From contig NZ_JAJNFB010000005.1 in the NCBI RefSeq assembly GCF_021043605.1, positions 20,358 to 84,357 on the forward strand: a stretch of 64,000 nucleotides of DNA, written 5' to 3'. Numbering within the stretch: position 1 is the first letter of the stretch; the number at the start of each line of letters is the position of its first letter. Position numbers and translations under genes: made by a program. Source of the DNA: Borreliella americana (lineage in GTDB: Bacteria; Spirochaetota; Spirochaetia; Borreliales; Borreliaceae). Shown here one piece after another: positions 55,293-64,000 of the stretch. Below the pieces are notes generated by a model that saw only the letters and a program-made list of their open reading frames with translations, was not told the origin of the DNA and searched no databases.

Positions 55293-56739
55293 TCTTGGAA
55301 CCACAAATACTGTGGCCTCGTATTTTGATGTTAGTTCTAAAATAATATTAAATGAAAGAGGTGAGCGAATAACCCCCTCTATTGTTTCTTTCTCAAATAA
55401 GGACGTTCTTGTTGGAAGTGCCGCTAAAAATCAAATATTAGTTAATCCTCAAAAAACATTTTATGATTTTAAGACCAATATAGGTTCTGATAATTTTTAT
55501 AAAGTAGATGGTGAATTTTATAAAGCAGAATATATTTCAGCACATTTGCTCTCTAGTATTAAAAGGAACGCTGAAAAATTTTTAGATGAAGAGATTGAAA
55601 ATGCTGTAATAACGGTCCCTGCATATTTTTCTGAGATTCAAAGAAGATGTGTTGTTGAGGCCGCAAATTTTGCTGGTTTGAATTGTAAAGCCATACTTAA
55701 TGAACCAACCGCAGCTGCTATTGCCTATGCCTTTGAAAGACAGATTGATGGAATTTTTCTTATTTATGATCTTGGAGGTGGAACTTTTGATGTAACTCTT
55801 ATGGGAAAACAAGACGACACTTATACTGTTCTTTCGGTTAAAGGGCAAAGTCGACTTGGAGGCAATGACTTTAATAAAATCATTGAAAAACGTGTTTTAG
55901 ATAGTTTTAAAAATGAATATCCTGATTTCAATCTAGAAGATATTTTTCTTCTAGAACAGTTAAGAGAACGAATTGAAGAGGGTAAAAAAAACTTATCTGT
56001 TATGGAAGAGGTCGACATTACTTTGCTTTTCCTTGATGGCAAGCATTTAAATTATAAGCTTAAAAGGGATGAATTTAATTCAATGATAAGTGAATATATT
56101 GACAAAACTATTCAGTTGTCTATGGAATGTATTGCTGATTCTGGGGTTGATATTAGTAGTGTTTCAAAAATCATACTTTCTGGTGGTTCAACAAGGATTC
56201 CTTTGATTGAAAAAGTTTTAAAGGAATCTTTTCCTTCGGTTTCAATTTTAGATGCTTTAAATCAAGATGAGGTTGTAGCTATTGGTGCAGGTATTCATGC
56301 TTTTAGTCTTTCTAGAAATGACCCTGTTATCAAGTTTAAGGATGTGACTCCCTATTCTCTTGGACTTGAGATAAAGGATAATAAATTTTTTACTTTAATA
56401 GAGAGAAATACCACTTTACCAATTTCTAGGAGCAAACTATTTACGACTACCAATGATTATCAAGATGAAATTGAGATTCACATACTTCAAGGTGAATATA
56501 AAAAAGCCTCTTTGAACTATTCTATAGGTAGATTTTCCTTTGGTAATATTCAAAAAGCTTTAAAAGGAATTCCCAGAATAGAGGTACTTTTTACCTTAAA
56601 TGAAAGTGGTATTTTGAGTGTTAATGCTAAAGATTTAGAGACCAATTCTTCTAATTTTATTGAAATAAAAATTACAAGTTCATCTGACAATGTAGCAAAA
56701 GGAAGTCTTTCAAACACTTTTATAAGTATTATTGATTAA
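55270..56739 (+). CDS. Short DnaK-like Hsp70 without lid domain
   Basis: This 489-residue protein (DnaK has about 635) has an ATPase domain with I-G-I-D-L-G-T-T-N-T, V-T-V-P-A-Y-F-S, Y-D-L-G-G-G-T-F-D-V and L-S-G-G-S-T-R-I-P. A beta substrate-binding domain (about 365-475, with P-Y-S-L-G-L-E-I) follows and then the protein ends. The alpha-helical lid and EEVD-type tail are absent. Lidless members should bind clients weakly or as a scaffold. B31 carries the normal dnaK elsewhere. AGGGGAGGT precedes the ATG. Equivalent to BB0264. Confidence 0.88.
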   Translation: MKKWIGIDLGTTNTVASYFDVSSKIILNERGERITPSIVSFSNKDVLVGSAAKNQILVNPQKTFYDFKTNIGSDNFYKVDGEFYKAEYISAHLLSSIKRNAEKFLDEEIENAVITVPAYFSEIQRRCVVEAANFAGLNCKAILNEPTAAAIAYAFERQIDGIFLIYDLGGGTFDVTLMGKQDDTYTVLSVKGQSRLGGNDFNKIIEKRVLDSFKNEYPDFNLEDIFLLEQLRERIEEGKKNLSVMEEVDITLLFLDGKHLNYKLKRDEFNSMISEYIDKTIQLSMECIADSGVDISSVSKIILSGGSTRIPLIEKVLKESFPSVSILDALNQDEVVAIGAGIHAFSLSRNDPVIKFKDVTPYSLGLEIKDNKFFTLIERNTTLPISRSKLFTTTNDYQDEIEIHILQGEYKKASLNYSIGRFSFGNIQKALKGIPRIEVLFTLNESGILSVNAKDLETNSSNFIEIKITSSSDNVAKGSLSNTFISIID

Positions 56740-56765
56740 AAACTCAAAGCAGCAAAGATATTTTT

Positions 56766-57272
56766 TCAAAAGTAATAAATTATTTTTCCCAATATATTAT
56801 CAATTTTTATGAATCCATAATTTCTTGAGTCTAATGAGATCTGTTTGTTTTCTCCTATAACTAAATAGTGGTCTTTGGGAATTTTTTTAGCATTTTTCTT
56901 TAAAATATTTTCATCTATTTTAAAGTTTAAATCATGTATGCATATTTTATTTTTTTCTATTTGTTTAAATTTTTCTCCTGGAATTGCAAAAATTTTTTTA
57001 ATGGCAATTTTGTTTGTTATAGGATCTTTAATAAGTACCATTTCATTTTTTTTGGGGTTTTTCCATAATAAAAGGTATTTTTTACGATTTTTAAGCCTAA
57101 GTCCATATGCAAATTTGTGATTTACAATCCAATTTTTTTCAAATATTGTTGGGGTCATTGATTCGCCTTTTACTATGTAAAATGATAAGAATAACTTTAT
57201 TAAGGTTATTAAAAATAAGCAAGCTGCTAAAATAGATGCTAGTTCATATTTGTGAGCTTTAAATATTCTCAT
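56766..57272 (-). CDS. lepB: Type I signal peptidase
   Basis: This 168-residue protein has one N-terminal transmembrane helix (about 12-34). The catalytic Ser38 is in G-E-S-M-T-P-T and the general-base Lys92 is in A-I-K-K-I-F-A-I-P-G. The later box E is degenerate but has L-D-S-R-N-Y-G. It is short for the family (enteric LepB about 320) but complete in motifs. It cleaves Sec signal peptides on the outer face of the inner membrane. B. burgdorferi has other signal peptidase I genes (BB0030, BB0031); this is BB0263. It is divergent from the M23 gene. Confidence 0.9.
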   Translation of the reverse strand: MRIFKAHKYELASILAACLFLITLIKLFLSFYIVKGESMTPTIFEKNWIVNHKFAYGLRLKNRKKYLLLWKNPKKNEMVLIKDPITNKIAIKKIFAIPGEKFKQIEKNKICIHDLNFKIDENILKKNAKKIPKDHYLVIGENKQISLDSRNYGFIKIDNILGKIIYYF

Positions 57273-57315
57273 AACTTTTTAAACTACGCTTTCATTCAAA
57301 TGCAATTTTCTATTG

Positions 57316-57321
57316 TATAAT
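57316..57321 (+). promoter_or_regulatory. Candidate -10 box for the M23 peptidase gene
   Basis: TATAAT lies 14 bases before ATG 57335 and overlaps the earlier ATG at 57320. If used, transcription would begin near 57328, leaving a very short leader. The -35 region is poor. Confidence 0.35.
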
Positions 57322-57334
57322 GAAATGGCATGTT

Positions 57335-58588
57335 ATGATTATACCAAAAAAAAAGCAAAGGGTAGAAAAACGTAAAAAAAATTTTTTATTCAATAGCAAA
57401 AAGAGTGTTAATTTTGAATTAAAAGATTTTGCAAATATTTCTAATATTGGCAAAAGAAGAAAAAAAGTTTTTAAGATTAAGAACTTTTTTAAAAAAAAAA
57501 TTAATTTTTTTAAAAAAGTTTCTTTATTTTTCTATAAGCTTAAAATACAAAATATTAATCATTATGAATATAAATATTATTATAAGAGCTTGAGAGAGAA
57601 AGTTTTTGATATCTTTAGTGTAAAATTTGATTATAAATTTGGTTTTAAGCTTAATGCAATAATCTTTATTTTTATATTAACATTTTATATTAACATTTTT
57701 TCTTATTATGGTTCGTATGTTTTTTTAAATAGGCTTTCTTTGCCAAAAGATTATTTTATTGATACATTTTTATATTATAGCGATCAAGATATAGCTCAAA
57801 TTAGTAGCTATTTGCCTGAATCTAATGTTTCTGCAAATGTTCCTGGATTTAAAAAAAATTTTGTATTAAAGGTGTTTGATCATAAAATTAAGCCTGGAGA
57901 AACGCTTTCACATGTTGCAGCTAGATATCAAATAACCAGTGAAACCCTGATTTCTTTTAATGAAATTAAAGATGTAAGAAATATTAAGCCAAATTCAATT
58001 ATTAAGGTTCCTAATATGAAAGGAATTGTTTATGTTGTTAAAAAAAATGACTCTATTTCATCTATAGCTAGTGCTTACAATGTTCCTAAGGTTGATATTT
58101 TAGATTCTAATAATCTTGATAATGAAGTTTTATTCTTAGGGCAAAAGTTGTTTATTCCCGGAGGAAGATTGCCCAAAGATTTTTTAAAAGAGGTTTTAGG
58201 AGAAACTTTTATATATCCTGTGCGGGGTGTTATTACTTCAGGATATGGTTATCGACCAGATCCGTTTACAGGAGTTATTAGTTTTCACAACGGGATAGAT
58301 ATTGCAAATTCAGCTAATACTCCTATTAAAGCTTCAAGAGAGGGCATTGTTGTAACTGTGGGATTTAATGCGGGAGGGTATGGAAAATATATTGTTATTT
58401 CTCATAGCAACGGATTTCAAACTTTATATGCTCATTTAAATTCTTTTGCCGTTAAGGTTGGAAAAAAAGTTTCAAGAGGGGAGTTAATAGGTTATATGGG
58501 AAGCACTGGCTATAGTACGGGCAACCATCTGCATTTTACCATTTTTAAGAATGGCAAAACTGAAAATCCTATGAAATATTTAAGATAA
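57335..58588 (+). CDS. Membrane-anchored LysM/M23 peptidoglycan endopeptidase
   Basis: From ATG 57335 it has 417 residues; ATG 57320 would add 5 but overlaps a TATAAT. The order is a basic cytoplasmic N-terminus, a transmembrane helix (about 102-128), two LysM domains (about 179-227 and 230-277) and an M23 domain (about 300-415). Zinc ligands and catalytic residues are intact: H318 and D322 in H-N-G-I-D, and the HLH motif H398/H400. It should cut peptide cross-links in the periplasm. Equivalent to BB0262. It may act in cell growth or in opening the wall for flagella. Confidence 0.88.
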   Translation: MIIPKKKQRVEKRKKNFLFNSKKSVNFELKDFANISNIGKRRKKVFKIKNFFKKKINFFKKVSLFFYKLKIQNINHYEYKYYYKSLREKVFDIFSVKFDYKFGFKLNAIIFIFILTFYINIFSYYGSYVFLNRLSLPKDYFIDTFLYYSDQDIAQISSYLPESNVSANVPGFKKNFVLKVFDHKIKPGETLSHVAARYQITSETLISFNEIKDVRNIKPNSIIKVPNMKGIVYVVKKNDSISSIASAYNVPKVDILDSNNLDNEVLFLGQKLFIPGGRLPKDFLKEVLGETFIYPVRGVITSGYGYRPDPFTGVISFHNGIDIANSANTPIKASREGIVVTVGFNAGGYGKYIVISHSNGFQTLYAHLNSFAVKVGKKVSRGELIGYMGSTGYSTGNHLHFTIFKNGKTENPMKYLR

Positions 58589-58593
58589 TGTTT

Positions 58594-59976
58594 TTATGTG
58601 TATTTAGATATGTTAATTTTTTTAAGTATTTGAGTTAGCTTTTTACCTTCTACTAGGTCAATAAGTCTTCCTTCAATCATTTGTTTGGCCTTTAAAGAGA
58701 ATTTTGATGGAGCAATACATAGTCCTTTTATTTTATTTTCTTTTATTTTTGAAATGAAATCTTTTAAGAATAATTCACCAAAAGTATCTTGTTCAGTTCT
58801 TACAAAGCGCACTATTAAATTTTCTTCCCACTGATTGTTAGCTAAGTGAAAGTTTATATCAATAAATTGTGTTGTTATTTCGTTTATTTTAGAATCTCTT
58901 ATTTGAAATTTATTTAAATATAGTTTTAATATAATTTCATTTGCTATTTTTCCAAAATTTTCTTTGGAACTGCGCAAATATATTCTTAGAGCTATGTTTT
59001 CGTTTAACCTTTTGCTAAATTCCAATTTTTCTTTAATCTTTTTGTAATTTGGATCAATCTCTTCAACTTTGGTAAAAGCTTCTGTAGCTTTTTGATAATT
59101 TTCAACAGAGATTTGAAGTTCTCCAAGATTATAAAATAATTCAAGAAAAGTTTTTTTAGGTAAGTCAGGTTTTATTTTTATTATTTCTTTAATATTTTGT
59201 TCTAATTTTTCTAATTCTTTATTTTTTGAATGAATCTCAGATGTAATTAATAAAGCCTCATAAATCATTCCGTCTTTTTGTTTTATTTTGTTGACAATCT
59301 CTAGTGCTAGATGGTCTTGGTTCATTTTCAACAAAGACTTAGCATATGCCAAAAGAGCTTCAATGTCTCCTTGTATGGTTTTTTTTATACTGTTAAATAT
59401 TATAACAGCTTGTCTGTAGCTTTCTAGATAAAATAAAGTTATTCCCAGGTGTTTTAGGATATCTTTATTGTTTTTATTAAAATTGTGGACTTTTTTAAGA
59501 TAGTATAGAGCTTCTTTATACATTTCGTTTTTTAAGAATGCTATACCAAGATAATAATTTGCATCTTCATCTGTTTTTTTTATCATAAAGGCTTTTCTTA
59601 AATATTCTAAGGCTTCTCTGTTAAAATTTCTTTTAAGATTATAAAATCCATAGCTTAAAAAAGCTTTAAATGTGTTTATTTCTTGGTTTATTGGGTTGTC
59701 TTCTATTAATTGGCATAATTTTTTTGCATATTTTATGCCATTTTCATGGTCTTTATTTTTATAGTAGTAATTATTTAAAATTTCAAGGGCACTTATTTCG
59801 TTTGGATTTGTTTTTAATAGAGAAATTGCTCTTTCGATTAATTTTCTTGTTCTCTCATCATCTTTTTTGATTTTCCCCATGGTTTTGCCTATTGTAAGTT
59901 TTAATGCTATTTTAAAAAATAAAAATACCAAAATAAAAACTGTTAATGAAGAGATTACTATAAATAGTGATAACAC
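58594..59976 (-). CDS. Membrane-anchored TPR protein with a C-terminal Mrr-like nuclease-fold domain
   Basis: This 460-residue protein starts at GTG 59976 with TAGGAG upstream. It has an N-terminal transmembrane helix (about 5-27), six or more TPR units (about 42-320, such as E-A-L-E-Y-L-R-K-A-F-M-I-K) and a C-terminal region (about 365-455). The latter has the order of an Mrr-type restriction fold: D373, an L-I-V-R-F strand where Q-x-K would be, a K-I-K-G-L-C-I-A-P-S-K-F-S segment and L-V-E-G-K-K-L. The catalytic Lys is missing, so I expect no nuclease activity. Equivalent to BB0261. It is convergent with the M23 gene and divergent from the next acidic protein. Confidence 0.65.
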   Translation of the reverse strand: MLSLFIVISSLTVFILVFLFFKIALKLTIGKTMGKIKKDDERTRKLIERAISLLKTNPNEISALEILNNYYYKNKDHENGIKYAKKLCQLIEDNPINQEINTFKAFLSYGFYNLKRNFNREALEYLRKAFMIKKTDEDANYYLGIAFLKNEMYKEALYYLKKVHNFNKNNKDILKHLGITLFYLESYRQAVIIFNSIKKTIQGDIEALLAYAKSLLKMNQDHLALEIVNKIKQKDGMIYEALLITSEIHSKNKELEKLEQNIKEIIKIKPDLPKKTFLELFYNLGELQISVENYQKATEAFTKVEEIDPNYKKIKEKLEFSKRLNENIALRIYLRSSKENFGKIANEIILKLYLNKFQIRDSKINEITTQFIDINFHLANNQWEENLIVRFVRTEQDTFGELFLKDFISKIKENKIKGLCIAPSKFSLKAKQMIEGRLIDLVEGKKLTQILKKINISKYT

Positions 59977-60097
59977 TTGTATTGCTCCTAAGTTAAAAAT
60001 ATCCCATTAATTTGCATCATCATAGTTACCTTTAATAAAAGTTATTTACTTAAAATAAAAGTAATTTGTAAGTTGAATATCACATTATTTATATTAT

Positions 60098-60129
60098 ATT
60101 ATAGTTATAATAATAATGATAACTATAAT
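60098..60129. repeat. 11-bp perfect inverted repeat in a divergent promoter region
   Basis: ATTATAGTTAT (60098-60108) and ATAACTATAAT (60119-60129) are exact inverse copies with a 10-base spacer. Each arm contains or abuts TATAAT-like sequence on both strands. The repeat lies between the GTG-started TPR/Mrr-like gene (minus) and the acidic protein gene (plus), so an operator or overlapping promoters are likely. Confidence 0.65.
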
Positions 60130-60182
60130 TAGTGCATAAGTTAGGTTTCAATAAAATTAACAAAGCAAAGAGGTTATGATTT

Positions 60183-61205
60183 TTGAAAGGGTTTTTAGCG
60201 ATAAAATTATCTAATAATGAGTATTATTCGGTTTTAAATTTAGATGATAGTTCTGTTAAGAGAATAATATTGGGCAAGGTTGCAGGCGATACCAGTATTA
60301 AGTTGAATTTTTATGTTAGTGAATATGAAGATTTTTCAGATCCTTTTTTAGTTGGTTCTTTTTTCTTGGATAATTTAAAAAAGGAAAGCTTGAGCGTTAA
60401 TGTTTATTTTAAAGTTATGGATGAAATACTTTATGTTTATAGTGAATCTGATGGGATTCAAGATAAATCGAAATTTGATTTAAGTCTTGTAGATTTTAAT
60501 CAAAAATTTAAAGGATTTAATAGGGATAACTCTTTAAATGATTTTAAAAGTGACATTATCAATGATTTGTCTGTTGAAAATTTAGGTTCTGAATTTGATT
60601 TGAATTTTGAAGAGAAAGATGATTTTGTTAAAAAAGATGTTTCTGATATAGTGCCTACTGTTAATTCTTTAGATCTAAAAACCGAAGAAGATCAAAAACT
60701 TGAGACAAATGATTCGAATTTTGAAAGTTTTGATGATAATGATGAGGATAGCTATGTTGATTCTAAAACGCTTAATTTAGAAAATAAAAAAGTTGAATAT
60801 ATTGATGAAAAGTCTTTAAATCTTAATAATTTTGATCTTCAAATTGATCTTCAAAAATTAGAAGAATCTTCTTTAGAAGATGAAGATCTGCATGATTTAA
60901 GTGTCGAAGACATTATTGCAGATATTGACAAAGATTTAGTAGATACCTCAGATGAAGATGTTGAACTAGATCTTAGAGAAGATTTTGAGAATGATATGGT
61001 AAAAAACAACTTTAAATTAAATTCAAGTGAGGGGATGGTTCATTCTCCTATGTTGTATTTGAGTCTAATTTCTCTTTTTCTTTTGATATTTTTTTCTTTG
61101 TTTTTAGTTTTTTCAAAAATTTTAAAACCTAGAGATTTTGTTTCATATTGCTTTGAATATGATAAAAATAGAATTGAGAGATATGAAAAAGATCGATATG
61201 TTTAA
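60183..61205 (+). CDS. Acidic protein with a single C-terminal membrane span
   Basis: This 340-residue protein starts at TTG 60183, 9 bases after GAGG. An ATG at 60176 is out of frame and closes after 12 codons. Residues 1-95 look globular with beta strands (G-F-L-A-I-K-L-S, S-I-K-L-N-F-Y-V). About 100-275 is very acidic and repetitive in Asp, Glu, Leu and Ser. A transmembrane helix (about 291-313) lies near the end, followed by a short charged tail. It is therefore likely tail-anchored, with the acidic part in the cytoplasm. No known family is recognised. Equivalent to BB0260. It overlaps the transglycosylase gene, indicating coupling. Confidence 0.65.
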   Translation: MKGFLAIKLSNNEYYSVLNLDDSSVKRIILGKVAGDTSIKLNFYVSEYEDFSDPFLVGSFFLDNLKKESLSVNVYFKVMDEILYVYSESDGIQDKSKFDLSLVDFNQKFKGFNRDNSLNDFKSDIINDLSVENLGSEFDLNFEEKDDFVKKDVSDIVPTVNSLDLKTEEDQKLETNDSNFESFDDNDEDSYVDSKTLNLENKKVEYIDEKSLNLNNFDLQIDLQKLEESSLEDEDLHDLSVEDIIADIDKDLVDTSDEDVELDLREDFENDMVKNNFKLNSSEGMVHSPMLYLSLISLFLLIFFSLFLVFSKILKPRDFVSYCFEYDKNRIERYEKDRYV

Positions 61206-63351
61206 TAGAAGTTCTTGTGTATTACAAAATTTTCTTTTTCTTTTTTTATTTTTCAGTTTAGTTTCTTGCTTTGCAAGAAAAGAAATCTCAGACAATAATT
61301 TTATTAAGGCACATTCAAAAGAGTTTGATTTAAATAATTTGAATTGGTTATGGAATTTTGATTATTCAAAAAAAAATTTTGATAAGCATTTTAATATAGA
61401 TCCAAGTTCTTATATATATGTTGCTTATTTATTTAAGAAAATAGGATTTGAAGAGAAATTTGTAGAGTATATGAAAAAGGTCATAGCTAATGGGGATAGT
61501 ATTGCATCTCAGTTTGCTGGAATTAAGCTTATTGAATATTTTAACTCAATAAAAGAGTATTTTGCATCTGAATTGATTGGAGAGAGACTTTATAAAAAAT
61601 ACGAAAATAATAAATTTATTATACTGGGATACTTTAAAAGTCTTTATTGGCAAAAGAAAAATGATAAGGCGCTTAGTCTTTTAAATAAGCTTGATAAGAT
61701 GAAATTTTCTGATTATCAGGAAAATGAAAATATTTTATTAAAAGCAGCTCTTTATCTTAATCTTTCTAATGTAAGTGAATCAAAAATTTATTTTAATGAA
61801 CTTTTTGAGAATTTGCCTGCAAATTCTTTGCATGTAAGAGCTTATGATTATTTTATTATTGAAAATAAGTCTAAGTACTTTGGTACAAATTTTTTAAATC
61901 TTGTTAGATTTAAGTATGAGGTGGCAAATGGTAATTTTAATAGTGCAATAAATATATTAAATAAAAATGGCTTAAATGATTATTATGACAATAATATTGT
62001 ATTAAGTGATATTTATAAGGCTTTTATTAGTTCTGGCAAAATTTCAAATGCTTTAACATTTTTTAGCAAAATAAGGAGTAAATATAAAAATTATTATTTA
62101 GGTATTCTAAATCTTAGAGAAAAAAATGATTTAGGACTTCTTCTTCTAAAGGAATATCTTGAAGGTTTAAATCTTAATAATGAGATTAACAGGCTTGATT
62201 TGCTTAATACTGCTTTTAGCAATTTAATTTTTACCAAGAGTGCAAGGGATTATTTTGCTGAAAGTATAGCCAAGTTTTATACTGAGAGCGATAAAAAAAA
62301 TTCTACGTTTATTAAGATTTTAGAAGAATATATTTTGGAATCAATTCAGCTTGAAGACTATAGCAATCTTTATAAGCTTTATTTTAGTGCTCAAAAAGTT
62401 ATTTCTAATTCTATTTTGTCTAAACTTGCTTTTATTAATGCAAGGCTTATATATCATAAATTAATTAAACCTAATGTAAGCGGAGAATACAAGAGTCTTT
62501 TGAATTCTGCTGTTAATTATGATAAATGGTCTTATTCTTCATTTATGAGTAGGTACTTATTAGATCAAAATATTGATGAATTTTTTACAGGTGGTTCTGA
62601 TATTAAGTATGAGCAATCTGATTATGAGATTTTTTTGGAGGGGTTTTTAAAATTTAATCTTTGTAATTATGTCAGAGGGTTTATTTTTGAAGATTTTAGG
62701 AATGGATATAAATTTTCACTTGATTTTTATCGAAAAGTATACGATGAACTTTTAAAGAGTGAAAATTATTACGATGCAACTCTTGTGATTAATTATCTTG
62801 TAAATCAAGATGAATCTGCTTTAACGGAAAATGATTATAAAAGGCTTTATCCTTATTTGTATGGATCTTTAGTAGAATATTGGGCTAAAAGGCGAGGACT
62901 TGAAACCAGCGTTGTATTTTCTTTAATAAAAGCAGAGAGCAGCTTTGAGAAAAATGCCGTCTCAAAACCCGGTGCTGTTGGCCTTATGCAGGTTATGCCA
63001 TCAACAGCAAATGATATTTCTAAAGAACTTAAGTATTTTAATTATGATTTAAAAAGTCCAAAAGATAATATAATAATTGGAACATATTATTTGAAAAAAA
63101 GAATATCCACAACCGGCAGCCTTTATAAAGCTCTTGCATCTTACAATGGGGGTATTGGTAATGTTAGAAAGTGGGAAAAAAGTTATGAACATTTGCCAAA
63201 AGAGCTTTTTATTGAGGCAATTCCTTTCAGTCAGACTAGAAATTATATTAAAAAAATATTAGTTTATTCGGTATTTTATGATGCTTTGTATGAAAAGAAG
63301 GGAATAGATTCGGTAATAGTTAAAATTATGGGCGAATTTCCCAAAAATTAA
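61183..63351 (+). CDS. Lytic transglycosylase lipoprotein, Slt type
   Basis: From ATG 61183 the product has 722 residues. ATG 61198 is an alternative, and an in-frame TTG at 61138 lies too far inside the previous gene. A signal peptide ends at the lipobox L-V-S-C (Cys29). A long helical superhelix (about 60-560) leads to the SLT domain (about 570-715) with catalytic Glu in [17 protein letters not shown] and A-S-Y-N-G-G. It cleaves glycan strands to 1,6-anhydro ends. In B. burgdorferi BB0259 is, as I recall, linked to flagellar passage and wall integrity. Confidence 0.88.
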   Translation: MKKIDMFNRSSCVLQNFLFLFLFFSLVSCFARKEISDNNFIKAHSKEFDLNNLNWLWNFDYSKKNFDKHFNIDPSSYIYVAYLFKKIGFEEKFVEYMKKVIANGDSIASQFAGIKLIEYFNSIKEYFASELIGERLYKKYENNKFIILGYFKSLYWQKKNDKALSLLNKLDKMKFSDYQENENILLKAALYLNLSNVSESKIYFNELFENLPANSLHVRAYDYFIIENKSKYFGTNFLNLVRFKYEVANGNFNSAINILNKNGLNDYYDNNIVLSDIYKAFISSGKISNALTFFSKIRSKYKNYYLGILNLREKNDLGLLLLKEYLEGLNLNNEINRLDLLNTAFSNLIFTKSARDYFAESIAKFYTESDKKNSTFIKILEEYILESIQLEDYSNLYKLYFSAQKVISNSILSKLAFINARLIYHKLIKPNVSGEYKSLLNSAVNYDKWSYSSFMSRYLLDQNIDEFFTGGSDIKYEQSDYEIFLEGFLKFNLCNYVRGFIFEDFRNGYKFSLDFYRKVYDELLKSENYYDATLVINYLVNQDESALTENDYKRLYPYLYGSLVEYWAKRRGLETSVVFSLIKAESSFEKNAVSKPGAVGLMQVMPSTANDISKELKYFNYDLKSPKDNIIIGTYYLKKRISTTGSLYKALASYNGGIGNVRKWEKSYEHLPKELFIEAIPFSQTRNYIKKILVYSVFYDALYEKKGIDSVIVKIMGEFPKN

Positions 63352-63365
63352 TATTGGAGCATTTA

Positions 63366-64000
63366 ATGACAAATATTTTAAGTGCAATTATTTTGGGTAT
63401 TATTCAAGGCATTACAGAGTTTTTACCAATATCTAGTTCGGGACATTTATTACTTTTTAGGCATTTTATAAATTTAAAACTCTCAATAATATTTGATATT
63501 TATTTGCATCTTGCAACAGTTTTAGTGATTATTATTTACTATCGTAAAAGGATTTTAGAGCTTTTTTTAACTTTTATTAGATTCTCTTTAAGAAAAACTA
63601 TTAAATCCGATTTAATAAATTTAAAATTAATATTGCTAATACTAATAATAACCATTGTTACTGGAGTTGTTGGGACTTTTATTTCAAAATACGAGAGAAT
63701 GTTTACATTACCTTTCGTTTTAATTAATTTTATTATAACAGGGATTTTAATCTTGATGCTGGAATTTAATTTTTTAAAAATTGATTTTAAAGGTAATATT
63801 TTGTTAGTAGGAATTTTTATAGGGCTTATGCAGGGCCTAGGTGCGCTTCCAGGAATCTCTCGTTCAGGAATTACAATTTTTTCAGCTTCGGTTATTGGAT
63901 TTAATAGGAAAAATGCATTTGAAATTTCATTTTTATCTTTAATCCCTATAGTTTTTGGAGCAATTTTATTAAAACATAAAGAATTTTATGATATTTTTAT
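63366..64000 (+). CDS. uppP: Undecaprenyl-diphosphatase UppP (BacA), truncated by the window end
   Basis: The ATG at 63366 has GGAG at normal spacing, and the first 211 codons are present. The family motifs [14 protein letters not shown] (about 15-28) and P-G-I-S-R-S-G (about 162-168) are both visible, with about six membrane helices so far. It dephosphorylates undecaprenyl diphosphate, recycling the carrier used by MraY. The reading frame is open at the right edge. Confidence 0.95.
   Translation, partial: MTNILSAIILGIIQGITEFLPISSSGHLLLFRHFINLKLSIIFDIYLHLATVLVIIIYYRKRILELFLTFIRFSLRKTIKSDLINLKLILLILIITIVTGVVGTFISKYERMFTLPFVLINFIITGILILMLEFNFLKIDFKGNILLVGIFIGLMQGLGALPGISRSGITIFSASVIGFNRKNAFEISFLSLIPIVFGAILLKHKEFYDIF

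Noticed and set aside
58589..58593. Terminator between the convergent M23 and TPR genes
   Set aside because: The gap is only 5 bases and no GC-rich stem is present nearby.
60176..60214. ATG-started 12-codon frame ahead of the acidic protein
   Set aside because: It closes quickly and overlaps the TTG-started gene. A leader peptide is possible but nothing supports it.

Overview
The window looks like a piece of the linear chromosome of a Lyme-group spirochaete (Borreliella / Borrelia burgdorferi sensu lato). The DNA is very AT-rich, genes are tightly packed with many TTG and GTG starts, and most genes sit on the + strand, which is G-rich and C-poor as expected for a leading strand. The gene order matches what I remember of B. 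burgdorferi B31 from about BB0327 (left) down to BB0258 (right), so the window runs opposite to B31 numbering. Locus tags quoted here come from memory and synteny, not from a search. I see no tRNA, rRNA, insertion sequence, prophage or CRISPR array.

Layout. (1) 1-7.5 kb: envelope and flagellar-collar genes. These are the tail of an unidentified gene, the TPR collar protein FlcA, a von Willebrand A protein, a BamD-like lipoprotein and a LysM lipoprotein (both on the minus strand, separated by a clear terminator), and a FecR-like exported protein whose signal peptide appears split by a frameshift. (2) 7.5-11.7 kb: a four-gene ABC importer of the nucleoside/sugar type. (3) 11.7-13.5 kb, minus strand: a TPR protein and a polyprenyl synthetase. 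(4) 13.5-15.5 kb: rlmE, cheW and NAD kinase. (5) 15.8-26.5 kb: three unknown genes translationally coupled to a reduced division/wall cluster, rsmH-ftsL-murF-mraY-ftsW-ftsQ-ftsA-ftsZ. (6) 26.5-30 kb: a TPR lipoprotein, dprA, hslV and hslU. (7) 30-52 kb: the large flgB flagellar operon, running through rod, MS-ring, switch, export ATPase, collar, hook, stator and export-gate genes to flhF and flhG, with its promoter inside the end of hslU. (8) 52-56.7 kb: a tail of less understood genes, namely a two-TM protein known in the literature as Hfq, a FapA-domain protein, two small proteins and a lidless Hsp70. (9) 56.7-64 kb: signal peptidase I, a LysM/M23 peptidase, a TPR protein with a C-terminal region resembling an inactive Mrr-type nuclease domain, an acidic one-TM protein, a lytic transglycosylase and the start of uppP.

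Taken together, the window encodes most of the periplasmic flagellar motor plus much of the machinery for peptidoglycan precursor synthesis, septation, wall remodelling and undecaprenyl phosphate recycling. Most of it is a conserved core region with known functions. I do not see a clearly new multi-gene system. The most open points are the TPR/Mrr-like fusion, the unknown genes fused to the division operon, the identity of the Hfq-annotated protein, the frameshifted FecR-like gene, the FlhB cleavage-site variant and several perfect inverted repeats.
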